DNA of 26,144 nucleotides from JBBRXJ01 sp038248505 (GCA_038248505.1 JBBRXJ010000052.1:1-26144); one strand, 5' to 3'; numbered from the stretch's first letter, positions 17,831-26,144 are shown. Made by a program: numbers and translations. Notes: generated by a model from the letters alone, not told the origin.

Positions 17831-19009
17831 ATGAAGAAAACACTTTTAACTTTAGGATGCATACTATGCCTGCTTTCATGCAAAAATGAAACCCCACTAA
17901 AAAATATTATTGAAGACGGATTGCAATTTTCCGCCTTACAATACTCAAATATGGCTGAAGCCATAAAAGCGGACAGTCTCTGTATACCGCGCACTACCGA
18001 GCCTGATGGCAAACTAAAATCAGTACAATCCAATGACTGGACCAGTGGATTTTATCCTGGCATTCTTTGGTATTTATTCGAAAGTACAAAAGACTCTATT
18101 TGGAAGGAACGGGCCATAGCAAAGACCGCTTTAATAGAGAAAGAGAAAACAAATATCTATACCCACGATTTAGGCTTTATGATATATGATTGTTTTGGAA
18201 TCGGTTATCGTTTAACGGGCGATACAAATTATGCTAAAATAATGGTACAAGGGGCATATTCATTATGCAAAAGATACAATCCCAAAGTAGGTCTCATACG
18301 TTCTTGGGATCATGGTAAATGGCAATACCCCGTTATTATTGATAACATGATGAATCTCGAATTTATATTATGGGCCTTTAAACACTCTGGAGATTCATCA
18401 TTTTACAAAATTGCAATTACCCATGCAGACAATACGATGAAGAACCATTTCCGAAAAGACTTTAGCACATGGCACGTAGTAAGTTATGATACAATAACAG
18501 GAGCGGTTGTTGAGAAAGTTACCTGTCAAGGTTATGCTGACTCCTCTGCATGGGCACGTGGTCAAGCATGGGGCTTATATGGCTATACCGTTATGTACCG
18601 CGAAACACATGATACAAAATATCTTGATTTAGCAAAAAACATTGCAAACTACATAATTAATCATCCTAATCTAGCACAAGATAAAGTGCCGTACTGGGAT
18701 TACAATGCACCAGATAAACCCAATGCTAAACGAGATGCATCAGCAGCTGCAATAACTTGTTCAGCATTACTTGAGCTGAGTGATTATGTTGACAGTACAC
18801 TTTCAAATCAATATATGGTTCGAGCCGAAGAACTCATTCGCAGTTTATCATCTCCTCAATTTAGAGCTAAATTAAATGAAAATAATAATTTCATTCTAAT
18901 GCACAGTGTTGGTTCGCATCCTCATAACAGTGAGGTTGACGTACCATTAAACTATGCCGACTATTATTATATTGAATCGCTTTTGCGTTTTAAAAATAAA
19001 ATACAATGA
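17831..19009 (+). CDS. GH88 unsaturated glucuronyl / rhamnogalacturonyl hydrolase lipoprotein
   Basis: The protein has 392 residues, the normal GH88 length. The leader MKKTLLTLGCILCLLSC ends in a lipobox (LLSC), with C17 the lipidated residue. The GH88 (alpha/alpha)6 barrel carries both conserved acids: D113 in THDLGFMIYDCFG and D171 in VIIDNMMNLEF, matching the catalytic pair (D88 and D149) of the Bacillus UGL. Other family marks are GYADSSAWARGQAWGLYGYT, RDASAAAITCSALLEL and SEVDVPLNYADYYYIESLLR. GH88 enzymes hydrate the C4-C5 double bond of the unsaturated uronic acid that lyases leave on oligosaccharides, releasing a keto-sugar. This implies the cell feeds on lyase products of a uronate polymer, though no lyase gene is seen here. 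It overlaps the next gene by four bases (ATGA). Confidence 0.93.
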   Translation: MKKTLLTLGCILCLLSCKNETPLKNIIEDGLQFSALQYSNMAEAIKADSLCIPRTTEPDGKLKSVQSNDWTSGFYPGILWYLFESTKDSIWKERAIAKTALIEKEKTNIYTHDLGFMIYDCFGIGYRLTGDTNYAKIMVQGAYSLCKRYNPKVGLIRSWDHGKWQYPVIIDNMMNLEFILWAFKHSGDSSFYKIAITHADNTMKNHFRKDFSTWHVVSYDTITGAVVEKVTCQGYADSSAWARGQAWGLYGYTVMYRETHDTKYLDLAKNIANYIINHPNLAQDKVPYWDYNAPDKPNAKRDASAAAITCSALLELSDYVDSTLSNQYMVRAEELIRSLSSPQFRAKLNENNNFILMHSVGSHPHNSEVDVPLNYADYYYIESLLRFKNKIQ

Positions 19010-20250
19010 ACCGAAGATCCTTTGTAAACATACTCCCAGCACTTGGTGTTGGGAGTTTTGCCTTTAGCTTTACCTTTACCTCAAGAAAAGAAGATGAATT
19101 AAAGCTTGATGCCATACCTGATAGAGAATTATGGCTAAAAACCATGCTTAGTATAGCACAACCCGTACTTGACAATCTCAGCATGGGGCAACTAAAAAAG
19201 AATATGGTGATTGAATGTGATGATGCCACACGAAAGCCCTTTGTTTACTTGGAAGCTTTTGGACGTACTATGAATGGAATTACACCGTGGCTTGCATTAA
19301 AAGATATGCCAACAAATGAAAGAAAATTACAAGATGCGACATTTAATAAAGTATTAAAATCACTTGTAATGGCAACAAAACCAAGCTCTCCTGATTTTAT
19401 GGAATTTTCAAGTGGATCACAGCCTTTGGTTGATGCTTCCTTTTTAGCACATAGTATTATAAAGTGTCCTGCATTATGGAATGCACTTAATGCGAATGAA
19501 AAGCATGATTTAATTAATTGTTTTGCCCAAGCTCGAAAAATAAAACCGCACAACAATAATTGGTTATTATTTAGCGCCATGGTAGAAGTATTTCACTTGG
19601 TTTTTGATTATCCGTATGATATTTCAATAATAAATAATGCTATTCAAAAACATGAAGAATGGTATAAAGGCGATGGCGCATATGGTGATGGACCAGAATT
19701 TCATTGGGATTATTACAATAGTTTTGTGATTCATCCAATGTTACTAGAAATAGCTCAAATTTTAAATCAAAAAGCAATACTATCAAAAGATCAATATGAG
19801 GAACTACTATTGAGGTCGCAGCGTTATGCTTGCGTTCTTGAGCGTATGGTTGCGCCCGATGGTAGTTACCCCTTACTAGGTCGCTCTCTTGCGTATCGTT
19901 TTGGAACTTTTCACCATTTAAGTTTTATGGCTAATAAAAAATTACTGCCACAGAATCTGCCACCAGCACAGGTTCGTAGCGCACTCACTGCGGTTATTAA
20001 AAAGCAAGCAAATCACAATATGCTTTTTAATAACGAAGGCTGGTTACGCCTCGGATTAACAGGCGCTCAAAGCAATATTGCTGAAGTATATATTAATACC
20101 GGAAGTGCCTACTTATGTCTCTTTACCATGCAAGCCCTAGGCTTATCACATCTTAATACATTCTGGTCAGATCCCGAAGTAGAATGGACTAGTGTTAAAG
20201 CATTTAATGGTAAGCATTTCCCTATTGACTCAGCATATAAGAAACATTAA
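19006..20250 (+). CDS. DUF2264 family exported protein, putative glycoside hydrolase
   Basis: This 414-residue protein has a leader NRRSFVNILPALGVGSFAFS with a twin Arg, resembling a Tat signal. The body is an all-helical toroid-like DUF2264 domain, with YLEAFGRTMNGITPWLAL near residue 85 and GDGAYGDGPEFHWDYYNSF near residue 225. DUF2264 is commonly found next to GH88 and GH105 genes in uronate loci. As I recall, some members have been assigned to CAZy family GH154 (beta-glucuronidase), but I cannot verify this here. It is translationally coupled to GH88 (ATGA overlap) and is the last gene of the run. A role in removing uronic acid residues fits the context (inference). Confidence 0.82.
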   Translation: MNRRSFVNILPALGVGSFAFSFTFTSRKEDELKLDAIPDRELWLKTMLSIAQPVLDNLSMGQLKKNMVIECDDATRKPFVYLEAFGRTMNGITPWLALKDMPTNERKLQDATFNKVLKSLVMATKPSSPDFMEFSSGSQPLVDASFLAHSIIKCPALWNALNANEKHDLINCFAQARKIKPHNNNWLLFSAMVEVFHLVFDYPYDISIINNAIQKHEEWYKGDGAYGDGPEFHWDYYNSFVIHPMLLEIAQILNQKAILSKDQYEELLLRSQRYACVLERMVAPDGSYPLLGRSLAYRFGTFHHLSFMANKKLLPQNLPPAQVRSALTAVIKKQANHNMLFNNEGWLRLGLTGAQSNIAEVYINTGSAYLCLFTMQALGLSHLNTFWSDPEVEWTSVKAFNGKHFPIDSAYKKH

Positions 20251-20318
20251 AAAAAATCAGAAAAAAGTACACTACAAAAGAAAAAAATGATAATTAGAAA
20301 GAAAAATGATAAGTTTTT

Positions 20319-20343
20319 ACTAAATTTCATTTATAAATTTAGT
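20319..20343. repeat. Perfect 9-base inverted repeat
   Basis: actaaattt and aaatttagt flank the seven-base loop catttat, giving a 9-bp perfect stem lying 69 bases after the DUF2264 stop. There is no T-tract after it on either strand, so it is not a standard Rho-independent terminator. It could be a protein-binding palindrome or a mRNA 3' end hairpin. Confidence 0.5.
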
Positions 20344-20427
20344 ATTTCAAAGTAATACACCAGATATTCTTAATAATTTTAATGAGCTAAAATATACACA
20401 TTAAAAAACATAAAATTATGCTTTAAC

Positions 20428-20470
20428 TCAGCGCGGGGCAATATAAAAATAATCGCGGGTGAAACCTGCG
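20428..20470. repeat. GC-rich hairpin, possible second REP-like family
   Basis: In otherwise AT-rich DNA, cgcgggt (20454-20460) and acctgcg (20464-20470) can pair around gaa with one G-T wobble. A related piece, cagcgcggggc, lies about 20 bases upstream. The cgcgggt-gaa-acc form resembles the short palindromic repeats scattered in Bacteroidota genomes. It differs in sequence from the REP pair near position 300. A small structured RNA is a weaker alternative. Confidence 0.35.
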
Positions 20471-20617
20471 TAATAACAAATATTATAATGGATTTCGGAA
20501 CAAATCATATTAAATTATTTCAGCCAATCCGCAACAAATAAAGCGTTATAAACTTGTTTTTCAAAATAGTTGTATATAAAAAAGGGAATCAGATTAATAA
20601 ATATATTAATAGTACGA

Positions 20618-23236
20618 ATGAAGAAAGAATTACCAAAAAATATTAAAGAAAAAAACTCGAACACCCCACTTCTAAGCGATTTGGTAGATATTCAAAAAAC
20701 AACGGAAATGTTGTCTAAATTATATTCTATCATACAGATCCCCATTAGTGTTATTGATAATTCTTTGAAAAACATAATCGTTGTTGGAGAAAAGCATATT
20801 TGTGATAATATTCATTTTTGTAAGGCCAACATATTGAGTGCTTGCAAAGAATCACAAATGAAAGCTATTGAAGAACTGCAAACTAAAGAAACCTACCAAT
20901 TCCGTTGCAATACTGGGATGTACATGGTAGGCATTCGCATACGTATTGAAGAGAAAAATATTGCTCATATTTTTATTGGCCCATTTCGCAAGCCGCATGA
21001 AGCAATTGATTTTAGTAAAATAAAAAAAATATCATCAGAATCAAATGCGAGTAATGAGAAATTTACACAGTTATTTCTTAAACTCCCTCTTGTCTCTGAA
21101 GAGTATATTAATTCTGCCATTCAACACTTTAACTCACTAGCAAAACTGCTCACCTTTCAGGGTTATGCAAACCACCAGTTAAAAGACGAGATAAAAAAGA
21201 AAGATATTATTGAAGCAAACTTAGTTCACGACGAAGAGAAAATGCGTTTGCTTTTAGAAGCGATGCCTATACCAGTATACTATAAAGATAGAAACGGCGT
21301 ATATACTGGATGTAATTCGAGCTTTGAGCAATTTGTTAAAAAAAGTCGCAACGAGATATTAGGAAAAACAACCTATGATATTTCAACAAAAGAGCATGCT
21401 GATAGCTACACGAAATCGGATGAAGAACTGTTCAACGGCAATCAGAATAAACAAGCATATGAAACACGAGTTAGACAAAATAATGGGGAAGAGAGTATTG
21501 TAATTAACTATAAATCACGCTATATTTTTGATGGACAGATGGGTCTTATTGGTGCTATTATTGACATTTCAGATATTCATAAAGCCAATCAAAATCTAAG
21601 CGAGAAAGATGACTTTTTTCAAAATCTAACAGAAAGTATGCGGGATCTTTTATGTGTTATAAATCCCGATGGTAGTTTCGTTTATTCCAATCCAGCACAT
21701 TATGAAGTACTCGGTTATAACCCTCAACAAATAGCTACAATGAGTCTTTTTGACATGTTCAACAAAGACGATTTACGAGAATTCATAAAAGTAATTGCAG
21801 CCGTTCCTATAACCGAAAAAACATCAAAGATTCAAGTTCGCTTACGAAATATTGATGGCAAAGAAACATGGTTTGAATCATCGGTACGTCTTTTTCATGA
21901 AAATAAAGAACGCCCGGCCAAATTCATTATTAGCTCAAGAGATATTTCAGATCGTAAAGATGCTGAAGCTGCACGAGCTGATTACTTGCGGAACAATGAA
22001 TTTCTAACTCAGACCGCTCTTGAATTTGTGAGCTTTTCATCATCAAAAAAAATATACGATTATATAGCTAAGAAACTACATGCATTAAATCCGAATGCTT
22101 ATATCATCGTTAATCAGGGTAACAAAACGACCGACACGCTCACCATACGTAGCATGGTTGCACCTGAGATATTAATTAAAAAAGCAAAAGATATTATTGG
22201 AGGTGAATTCGTTGGAATACCTTTTAAAAAGGTTGAAGTACTAAAAAACATAATGACTGGCGAGCTCATTGATATTGGTACAAATATTTCGATAATCAGT
22301 AACCTCATGATTACCGAAGAAAATGCACAAAAACTCATTGAATTATTTCAAATAGAGAACATTCTTACCATTGGATTTACGGCAGAAGATAATTTGCTCG
22401 CTACTGCGGTTTTCATTATTCCTAAAGGTCAACATTTTGAAAAGAGCCGAACTGTTAAAACTTTTGTAAAACAAGCATCAATTGCACTTCAAAAAATGAA
22501 GGCAGAAGAAGAACGTGAGCGAGCGATTGAATCCGACAAATTTAAATCTATCTTCTTAGCGAATATGAGTCATGAAATTCGCACCCCTATGAATGGTATT
22601 CTTGGTTTTTGCCAACTTCTTAAACAAGATGATTTAAGTAAAAATGAAAAAGAAGAGTATTTATTAGCCATTGATCAAAATAGTAAACACTTATTACATA
22701 TACTTAATGATTTAATAGACATTTCGAGAATTGAATCGGGGCAGATGGTGATAAATGAAGAAAAAATTAGTGTCAATAAAACCATTGATAATCTTTACAA
22801 AGATTTAGAGCAAATAAAAAAATTCAACAATAAAGAACATCTACGTGTTTCAATTGTTAAAAGTATAAATGAAGATTGTCAATTAATTACCGACCCTATG
22901 CGTTTACAACAGGTTATGCAAAATTTATTAAGCAATGCAGTAAAGTTCACGAATGAAGGCAGCATTGAATTTGGCTATGAAAAAGACAAGCAAAACACTA
23001 TACGTTTCTTCGTTAAAGATACTGGATGCGGAATACCTGAAGAGTTTCACCCTCTAATGTTTGAACGTTTTAAACAAGCTGATATTGGTTTTACTCGAAA
23101 ATTTGGAGGTAATGGTTTGGGACTTTCCATCTCAAAAGAACTAGTTGACTTAATGGGAGGCCGAATATGGTTTGAATCTGCTAACGGTAAAGGGTCATCT
23201 TTCTATTTTTCGATTCCAAATAAATCTACCTTGTAA
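20618..23236 (+). CDS. PocR-PAS-PAS-GAF-like sensor histidine kinase
   Basis: The protein has 872 residues from ATG 20618. The frame also extends to a TTG at 20570, which would add 16 residues. ATG is preferred because the PocR domain begins soon after it. It is soluble: PocR sensory domain (about 15-185; paired Cys in ICDNIHFCKANILSAC and FRCNTGMY), PAS 1 (about 205-325), PAS 2 (about 330-450), a GAF-like module (about 460-635; NEFLTQTALEFV ... FVKQASIALQKM), then HisKA with H652 in FLANMSHEIRTPMNGILGF, and HATPase_c with NLLSNAVKFTNEG, DTGCGIP and FGGNGLGLSISKEL. The catalytic core is complete and there is no receiver domain. PocR domains are thought to bind small metabolites. The phosphorylation partner is not in the window. 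The next gene encodes a related sensor in the same reading frame, 42 bases downstream. Confidence 0.9.
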   Translation: MKKELPKNIKEKNSNTPLLSDLVDIQKTTEMLSKLYSIIQIPISVIDNSLKNIIVVGEKHICDNIHFCKANILSACKESQMKAIEELQTKETYQFRCNTGMYMVGIRIRIEEKNIAHIFIGPFRKPHEAIDFSKIKKISSESNASNEKFTQLFLKLPLVSEEYINSAIQHFNSLAKLLTFQGYANHQLKDEIKKKDIIEANLVHDEEKMRLLLEAMPIPVYYKDRNGVYTGCNSSFEQFVKKSRNEILGKTTYDISTKEHADSYTKSDEELFNGNQNKQAYETRVRQNNGEESIVINYKSRYIFDGQMGLIGAIIDISDIHKANQNLSEKDDFFQNLTESMRDLLCVINPDGSFVYSNPAHYEVLGYNPQQIATMSLFDMFNKDDLREFIKVIAAVPITEKTSKIQVRLRNIDGKETWFESSVRLFHENKERPAKFIISSRDISDRKDAEAARADYLRNNEFLTQTALEFVSFSSSKKIYDYIAKKLHALNPNAYIIVNQGNKTTDTLTIRSMVAPEILIKKAKDIIGGEFVGIPFKKVEVLKNIMTGELIDIGTNISIISNLMITEENAQKLIELFQIENILTIGFTAEDNLLATAVFIIPKGQHFEKSRTVKTFVKQASIALQKMKAEEERERAIESDKFKSIFLANMSHEIRTPMNGILGFCQLLKQDDLSKNEKEEYLLAIDQNSKHLLHILNDLIDISRIESGQMVINEEKISVNKTIDNLYKDLEQIKKFNNKEHLRVSIVKSINEDCQLITDPMRLQQVMQNLLSNAVKFTNEGSIEFGYEKDKQNTIRFFVKDTGCGIPEEFHPLMFERFKQADIGFTRKFGGNGLGLSISKELVDLMGGRIWFESANGKGSSFYFSIPNKSTL

Positions 23237-23278
23237 ATTACTCATCTTATTATAACATTAAATTATGAAGATCATATA

Positions 23279-26144
23279 ATGACTAAACACGAATTTACAA
23301 GAGGTTCATTATTTGAGAAAACAACAGAAAAATCTCAACAAAATAATATTGATCAGTTATTATTCAAAGATATTGTTGATATAGGAATTATAAAGGAATT
23401 GTTTACCAACTTCTCTAATCTTACAAAATTCAATTTAAGCATATACGAAATTACGGGTGAATTATTATTCGAAACCCAAACGAATAAAATCTGTCATACA
23501 TTTAATAAAAACAATAAAAGAGTAAAAAGTAAATGTATACACCAAATCATTGCGACATCAAATATAGAACTACAAGCAAATGCAATAGAACACATTTGTG
23601 AATGTGGCCTTCATGATATAACACAACCAATAATCATTAACGACAAAACTTTTGCCATTTTGGTAATAGGTCAATTTCGTTTTATCAATGAATTCTCTGA
23701 TGATTTTTATGCCACCTATGCAAAAAACAACGATTTTGATGTAGACTCGTTTCGTACTGCCATAAAAAATGTTCCTATAATGAGCAAGGAACAAGTACAA
23801 CAAACCATTCAATTTTTTATTGGTATTTCAAATATGCTTGCTGCTCAAGCATACCATAATTTAGATCTCATAAAAGAACTGCAAGAACATACTGAGACGC
23901 AAAATCAACTGGTAAACACCTATGAAAAATATAAACTCATTACCGATAGTATCAATGATATTATATGGATAGTAAACCAGCAAAACGAATTAAAATATAT
24001 AAGCCCTTCCACCGAAAGACTTTTTGGCTACACCAAAGGAGAAATAGAAAACAAAACATTACGTGATTTGCTTAATGAAAGCGCTTATTTACGATTCACA
24101 GAAGCGCTGAAAGTTTTTTTTAATCAGCTCAAAGAATTAAAAAAGCCGGTAAAATCGGCTTGCATAGAACTTGAGGCACGACACAAATCAGGCAAAATTA
24201 TTTGGATTGATTTAAAGATAGATATTCTTTGGGGTAAGACAAATGATTTTATAGCCGTGAATTGTGTTGGACGTGACATTACCGACCGTAAGCTGACAGA
24301 GATTAAGCTAGCTCAAAACGAAAAATTCTATCGCAGCATTACGGAGAATATGATTGATATGGTAAGTATCACCGACAATCGTGGCAATTTTATTTATATT
24401 AGTCCATCGCACTCAAAATTTCTTGGCTGGCGAGATGATGAGTTATTAAACAAAAGTGTATTTAGTTTATTGCACCCTTCAGATCGAATACGACTGATGC
24501 GAATTTTTCTAACAAACATCATAAAGCCCATAGCCACAGCTAAAGCTGAATTTAGATATAAACATGCCAATGGAAGTTATCTTTGGATTGAAGCCATTGG
24601 TCATACACATCTTGATGAAAACGGACGTAACATAGGTGCCATTCTTAACGGACGAATAATCACTGAAAGAAAAGAAACGGAAGCCAGAGAGCAGCAATAT
24701 CTTAAAAACACAGAGTTTCTTAAACAAACTGCAATGGAATTTGTGAATTTCCCTGACGAAAAAAATATTTACCAATATATTGCCGAGAAATTAAAAACAT
24801 TAATTGAAGATTGTTATATAATTGTATCTACCGTTGATGTTAATAAAAAAATATCCATCCCTCAATATATTACAGGAATGGGTTCTATGGCACAAACATT
24901 GATGAAGATTATCGGTAGGAATCCTTTGGGAAAAGCCTTTACGTATAACGATTCTGTCTTCGATTTACGATCAGGAAATCTAATGAAATTTGAATTCGGT
25001 GGCCTCTATGAGTTTTCAAATAACCAAATTCCCAAAATTGTTGCCAATCAACTAGAACGCATACTTCATGTTGATGAAATATATGCATCAGCATGCATGG
25101 TCGATCAAAAAATTAATGCTACAATTGCTATAATATTAAAAAAGGGACATGCATTTAAAAACAAAGATACCATTAGTACATTCATAAGACAGTCGTCCAT
25201 TGCAATTGAGAAAAGACAAATTAAGGAATTAGAAAAAACGCATCTTGATAAAGTTGAATTTCTAAAACAATCTGCATTCGACTTAGTAAATTTAGATAAT
25301 GATGCAGACTACTTTCAATTTATTCTTGAAAGATTACACCAACTCGACCCGAAAGCTATTATAGCAATTAGCGAAGTAAACAGCGAACTCGGTGAAGTAA
25401 CTGTAAGGGGGATTGTAGGTATTGAACGGATTTTAAATCAGGTCGTACACTTTTTAGGTAGTCATCCTATTGGGCGAACATTTAAAGTTACCGACGATGA
25501 GTTTTGGGCGCTAGCGCAAAATGAGTTTATAAAATGGGATAAAGGCGGTATACATGAATTAACATTTGGAGATATTCCTAAAAACGCAGCATTAGCTATT
25601 GATACTATTATTGGCGCAAAAGATTATTATATAGCTGGATTAATGATAGGTACAACACTATACGGAAGTATCGTATATATAATGCCTGCCGGAATCTCCC
25701 TTAACGATGTAGAGACTTTAAAAACGTTTACCAAGCAAGCGTCAATAGCTATTCAACGTAAAAAAGCCGAGGTTAAACTTCAAGAATATATAAAACATAT
25801 TGAAGTACTATATTTAGCTACGAATAATCTTCTTGATATAAAACAGGACCACCTCATATACGAACATCTAGGAAAACAAATAAGTGAACTTAATCCTGAT
25901 TGTATCGTCGCATTTTCATCGTACAATAAAGATTTATCTATTGCAACCTTACGATCAATTAATGGTTTAGGTAAATATGAAAATAAAATTCTTAATATTA
26001 TTGGGCGTGAGCTTATTGGCATGGAATTTGATACTTCATTATACAAAAATAAAAATTGGGAGTATATGAGTTCTCGCAGGTTGAATAAAATTCCATCTGC
26101 TAGTGATTATATTGAGAATAAATATCTTTCTAAAAAGATGCTCA
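23279..26144 (+). CDS. PocR-PAS-PAS sensor protein with tandem GAF-like modules (3' end outside window)
   Basis: From ATG 23279 the frame stays open for 955 codons to the window edge, so the protein is incomplete. It begins with a PocR domain (about 15-195) carrying C72, C86, C107 and C109 and the signature ECGLHDITQPIIINDKTFAI followed by LVIGQFRF. Two PAS domains follow (about 213-335, IIWIVNQQNELKYISPSTER; about 344-468, MVSITDNRGNFIYISPSHSK). Then come GAF-like modules at about 474-658 and 660-841 and an incomplete third from about 842. No kinase core is reached; a HisKA-HATPase end beyond the window is likely by analogy with the upstream gene. No membrane segment or signal peptide is seen. 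The frame is the same as that of the preceding kinase, and only its TAA and 42 bases separate them. Its size and domain order suggest a paralogue of that kinase with extra sensor modules. Confidence 0.85.
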   Translation, partial: MTKHEFTRGSLFEKTTEKSQQNNIDQLLFKDIVDIGIIKELFTNFSNLTKFNLSIYEITGELLFETQTNKICHTFNKNNKRVKSKCIHQIIATSNIELQANAIEHICECGLHDITQPIIINDKTFAILVIGQFRFINEFSDDFYATYAKNNDFDVDSFRTAIKNVPIMSKEQVQQTIQFFIGISNMLAAQAYHNLDLIKELQEHTETQNQLVNTYEKYKLITDSINDIIWIVNQQNELKYISPSTERLFGYTKGEIENKTLRDLLNESAYLRFTEALKVFFNQLKELKKPVKSACIELEARHKSGKIIWIDLKIDILWGKTNDFIAVNCVGRDITDRKLTEIKLAQNEKFYRSITENMIDMVSITDNRGNFIYISPSHSKFLGWRDDELLNKSVFSLLHPSDRIRLMRIFLTNIIKPIATAKAEFRYKHANGSYLWIEAIGHTHLDENGRNIGAILNGRIITERKETEAREQQYLKNTEFLKQTAMEFVNFPDEKNIYQYIAEKLKTLIEDCYIIVSTVDVNKKISIPQYITGMGSMAQTLMKIIGRNPLGKAFTYNDSVFDLRSGNLMKFEFGGLYEFSNNQIPKIVANQLERILHVDEIYASACMVDQKINATIAIILKKGHAFKNKDTISTFIRQSSIAIEKRQIKELEKTHLDKVEFLKQSAFDLVNLDNDADYFQFILERLHQLDPKAIIAISEVNSELGEVTVRGIVGIERILNQVVHFLGSHPIGRTFKVTDDEFWALAQNEFIKWDKGGIHELTFGDIPKNAALAIDTIIGAKDYYIAGLMIGTTLYGSIVYIMPAGISLNDVETLKTFTKQASIAIQRKKAEVKLQEYIKHIEVLYLATNNLLDIKQDHLIYEHLGKQISELNPDCIVAFSSYNKDLSIATLRSINGLGKYENKILNIIGRELIGMEFDTSLYKNKNWEYMSSRRLNKIPSASDYIENKYLSKKML
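24699..26144 (+). repeat. Tandem GAF-like sensor modules (2 full, 1 partial)
   Basis: Three consecutive segments start with NTEFLKQTAMEFVNFPDEKN, VEFLKQSAFDLVNLDNDADY and IEVLYLATNNLLDIKQDHL at about nucleotides 24711, 25256 and 25802. Each then has an IYQYIAEKL-like helix, a strand with II(V/A)xS, a glycine-rich IxG...(P/L)xG(R/K/M)xF turn, and a closing helix (TFIRQSSIAIEKR, TFTKQASIAIQRK). The spacing is about 545 bases. The module also occurs once in the upstream kinase (NEFLTQTALEFVSFSSSKKI to FVKQASIALQKM, about 21990-22505). Similar unnamed modules are, from memory, common in large PAS kinases of Bacteroidota and archaea. Confidence 0.75.

Larger units (their letters stand above)
20251..20617. 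other. Gene-free AT-rich spacer between the operon end and the PocR kinases
   Basis: These 367 bases hold no credible gene. The first part is A-rich. A perfect palindrome lies at 20319-20343 and two GC-rich hairpin-like pieces lie at 20428-20470 (both listed separately). No clear terminator with a T-tract and no strong promoter motif is visible. A promoter for the kinase gene presumably lies in the last 150 bases. Confidence 0.5.

Noticed and set aside
19245..19580. 111-codon frame on the minus strand
   Set aside because: It is antisense to the DUF2264 coding region and has no features of its own.
20319..20343. Rho-independent terminator after the sugar operon
   Set aside because: The stem is perfect but purely AT-rich apart from its base, and there is no T-tract after it on either strand.
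20570..20617. TTG start adding 16 residues to the first PocR kinase
   Set aside because: The ATG at 20618 is closer to the PocR domain, the added residues match no domain, and no ribosome binding site precedes the TTG.
20618..26144. Hybrid two-component system with fused receiver and AraC regulator
   Set aside because: The first kinase ends directly after its HATPase domain, and the second reaches no output domain within the window.

Overview
The window looks like chromosomal DNA of an AT-rich member of the Bacteroidota. It carries a type IX secretion (T9SS) type B C-terminal sorting domain followed by a PorP/SprF partner, a PorE-like TPR/PD40 protein, a Reg_prop/Y_Y_Y sensor fused to a SpoIIE phosphatase, a GH88 lipoprotein with a Bacteroidota-style neighbourhood, and REP-like short repeats. 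Ribosome binding sites are mostly weak or absent, as is usual in this phylum. I see no tRNA, rRNA, CRISPR array or phage genes.

Layout. (1) 1-651: the 3' end of a decayed IS1595/ISXO2-type transposase with an in-frame stop, then a gene-free stretch with an inverted pair of REP-like elements. (2) 652-4783, minus strand: a soluble PAS-GAF histidine kinase, and upstream of it an exported TPR-PD40 protein ending in two SPOR-like domains. (3) 4860-20250, plus strand: eight tightly packed genes with gaps of 3-24 bases and one 4-base overlap, probably one transcription unit. They encode a membrane sensor with a SpoIIE phosphatase; a 2191-residue T9SS-exported surface protein (beta-helix, two CBM-like domains, two LamG domains, Ig-like repeats); a PorP/SprF protein; a Dabb protein; a DUF1080 3-keto-glycoside hydrolase-like protein; a Gfo/Idh/MocA oxidoreductase; a GH88 unsaturated uronyl hydrolase lipoprotein; and a DUF2264 protein. 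(4) 20251-20617: non-coding, with a perfect AT-rich palindrome and GC-rich REP-like hairpins. (5) 20618-26144: two consecutive PocR-PAS-PAS sensor proteins. The first ends in a histidine kinase core. The second is open for all 955 codons visible and runs off the window.

How it may work together (inference): the T9SS protein and its PorP partner would put a sugar-binding, beta-helical protein on the cell surface, and the exported and cytoplasmic enzymes downstream would process uronic-acid and oxidised-sugar fragments. There is no SusC/SusD pair in the window, so this would be a T9SS-linked carbohydrate locus rather than a classical PUL. The surrounding sensor proteins lack receiver domains and no response regulator is visible, so their outputs lie elsewhere. 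The most unusual signals are the carbohydrate-binding-type domains that sit inside split Ig-like modules in the 2191-residue protein, and a GAF-like sensor module present once in the first PocR kinase and at least 2.5 times in tandem in the second.
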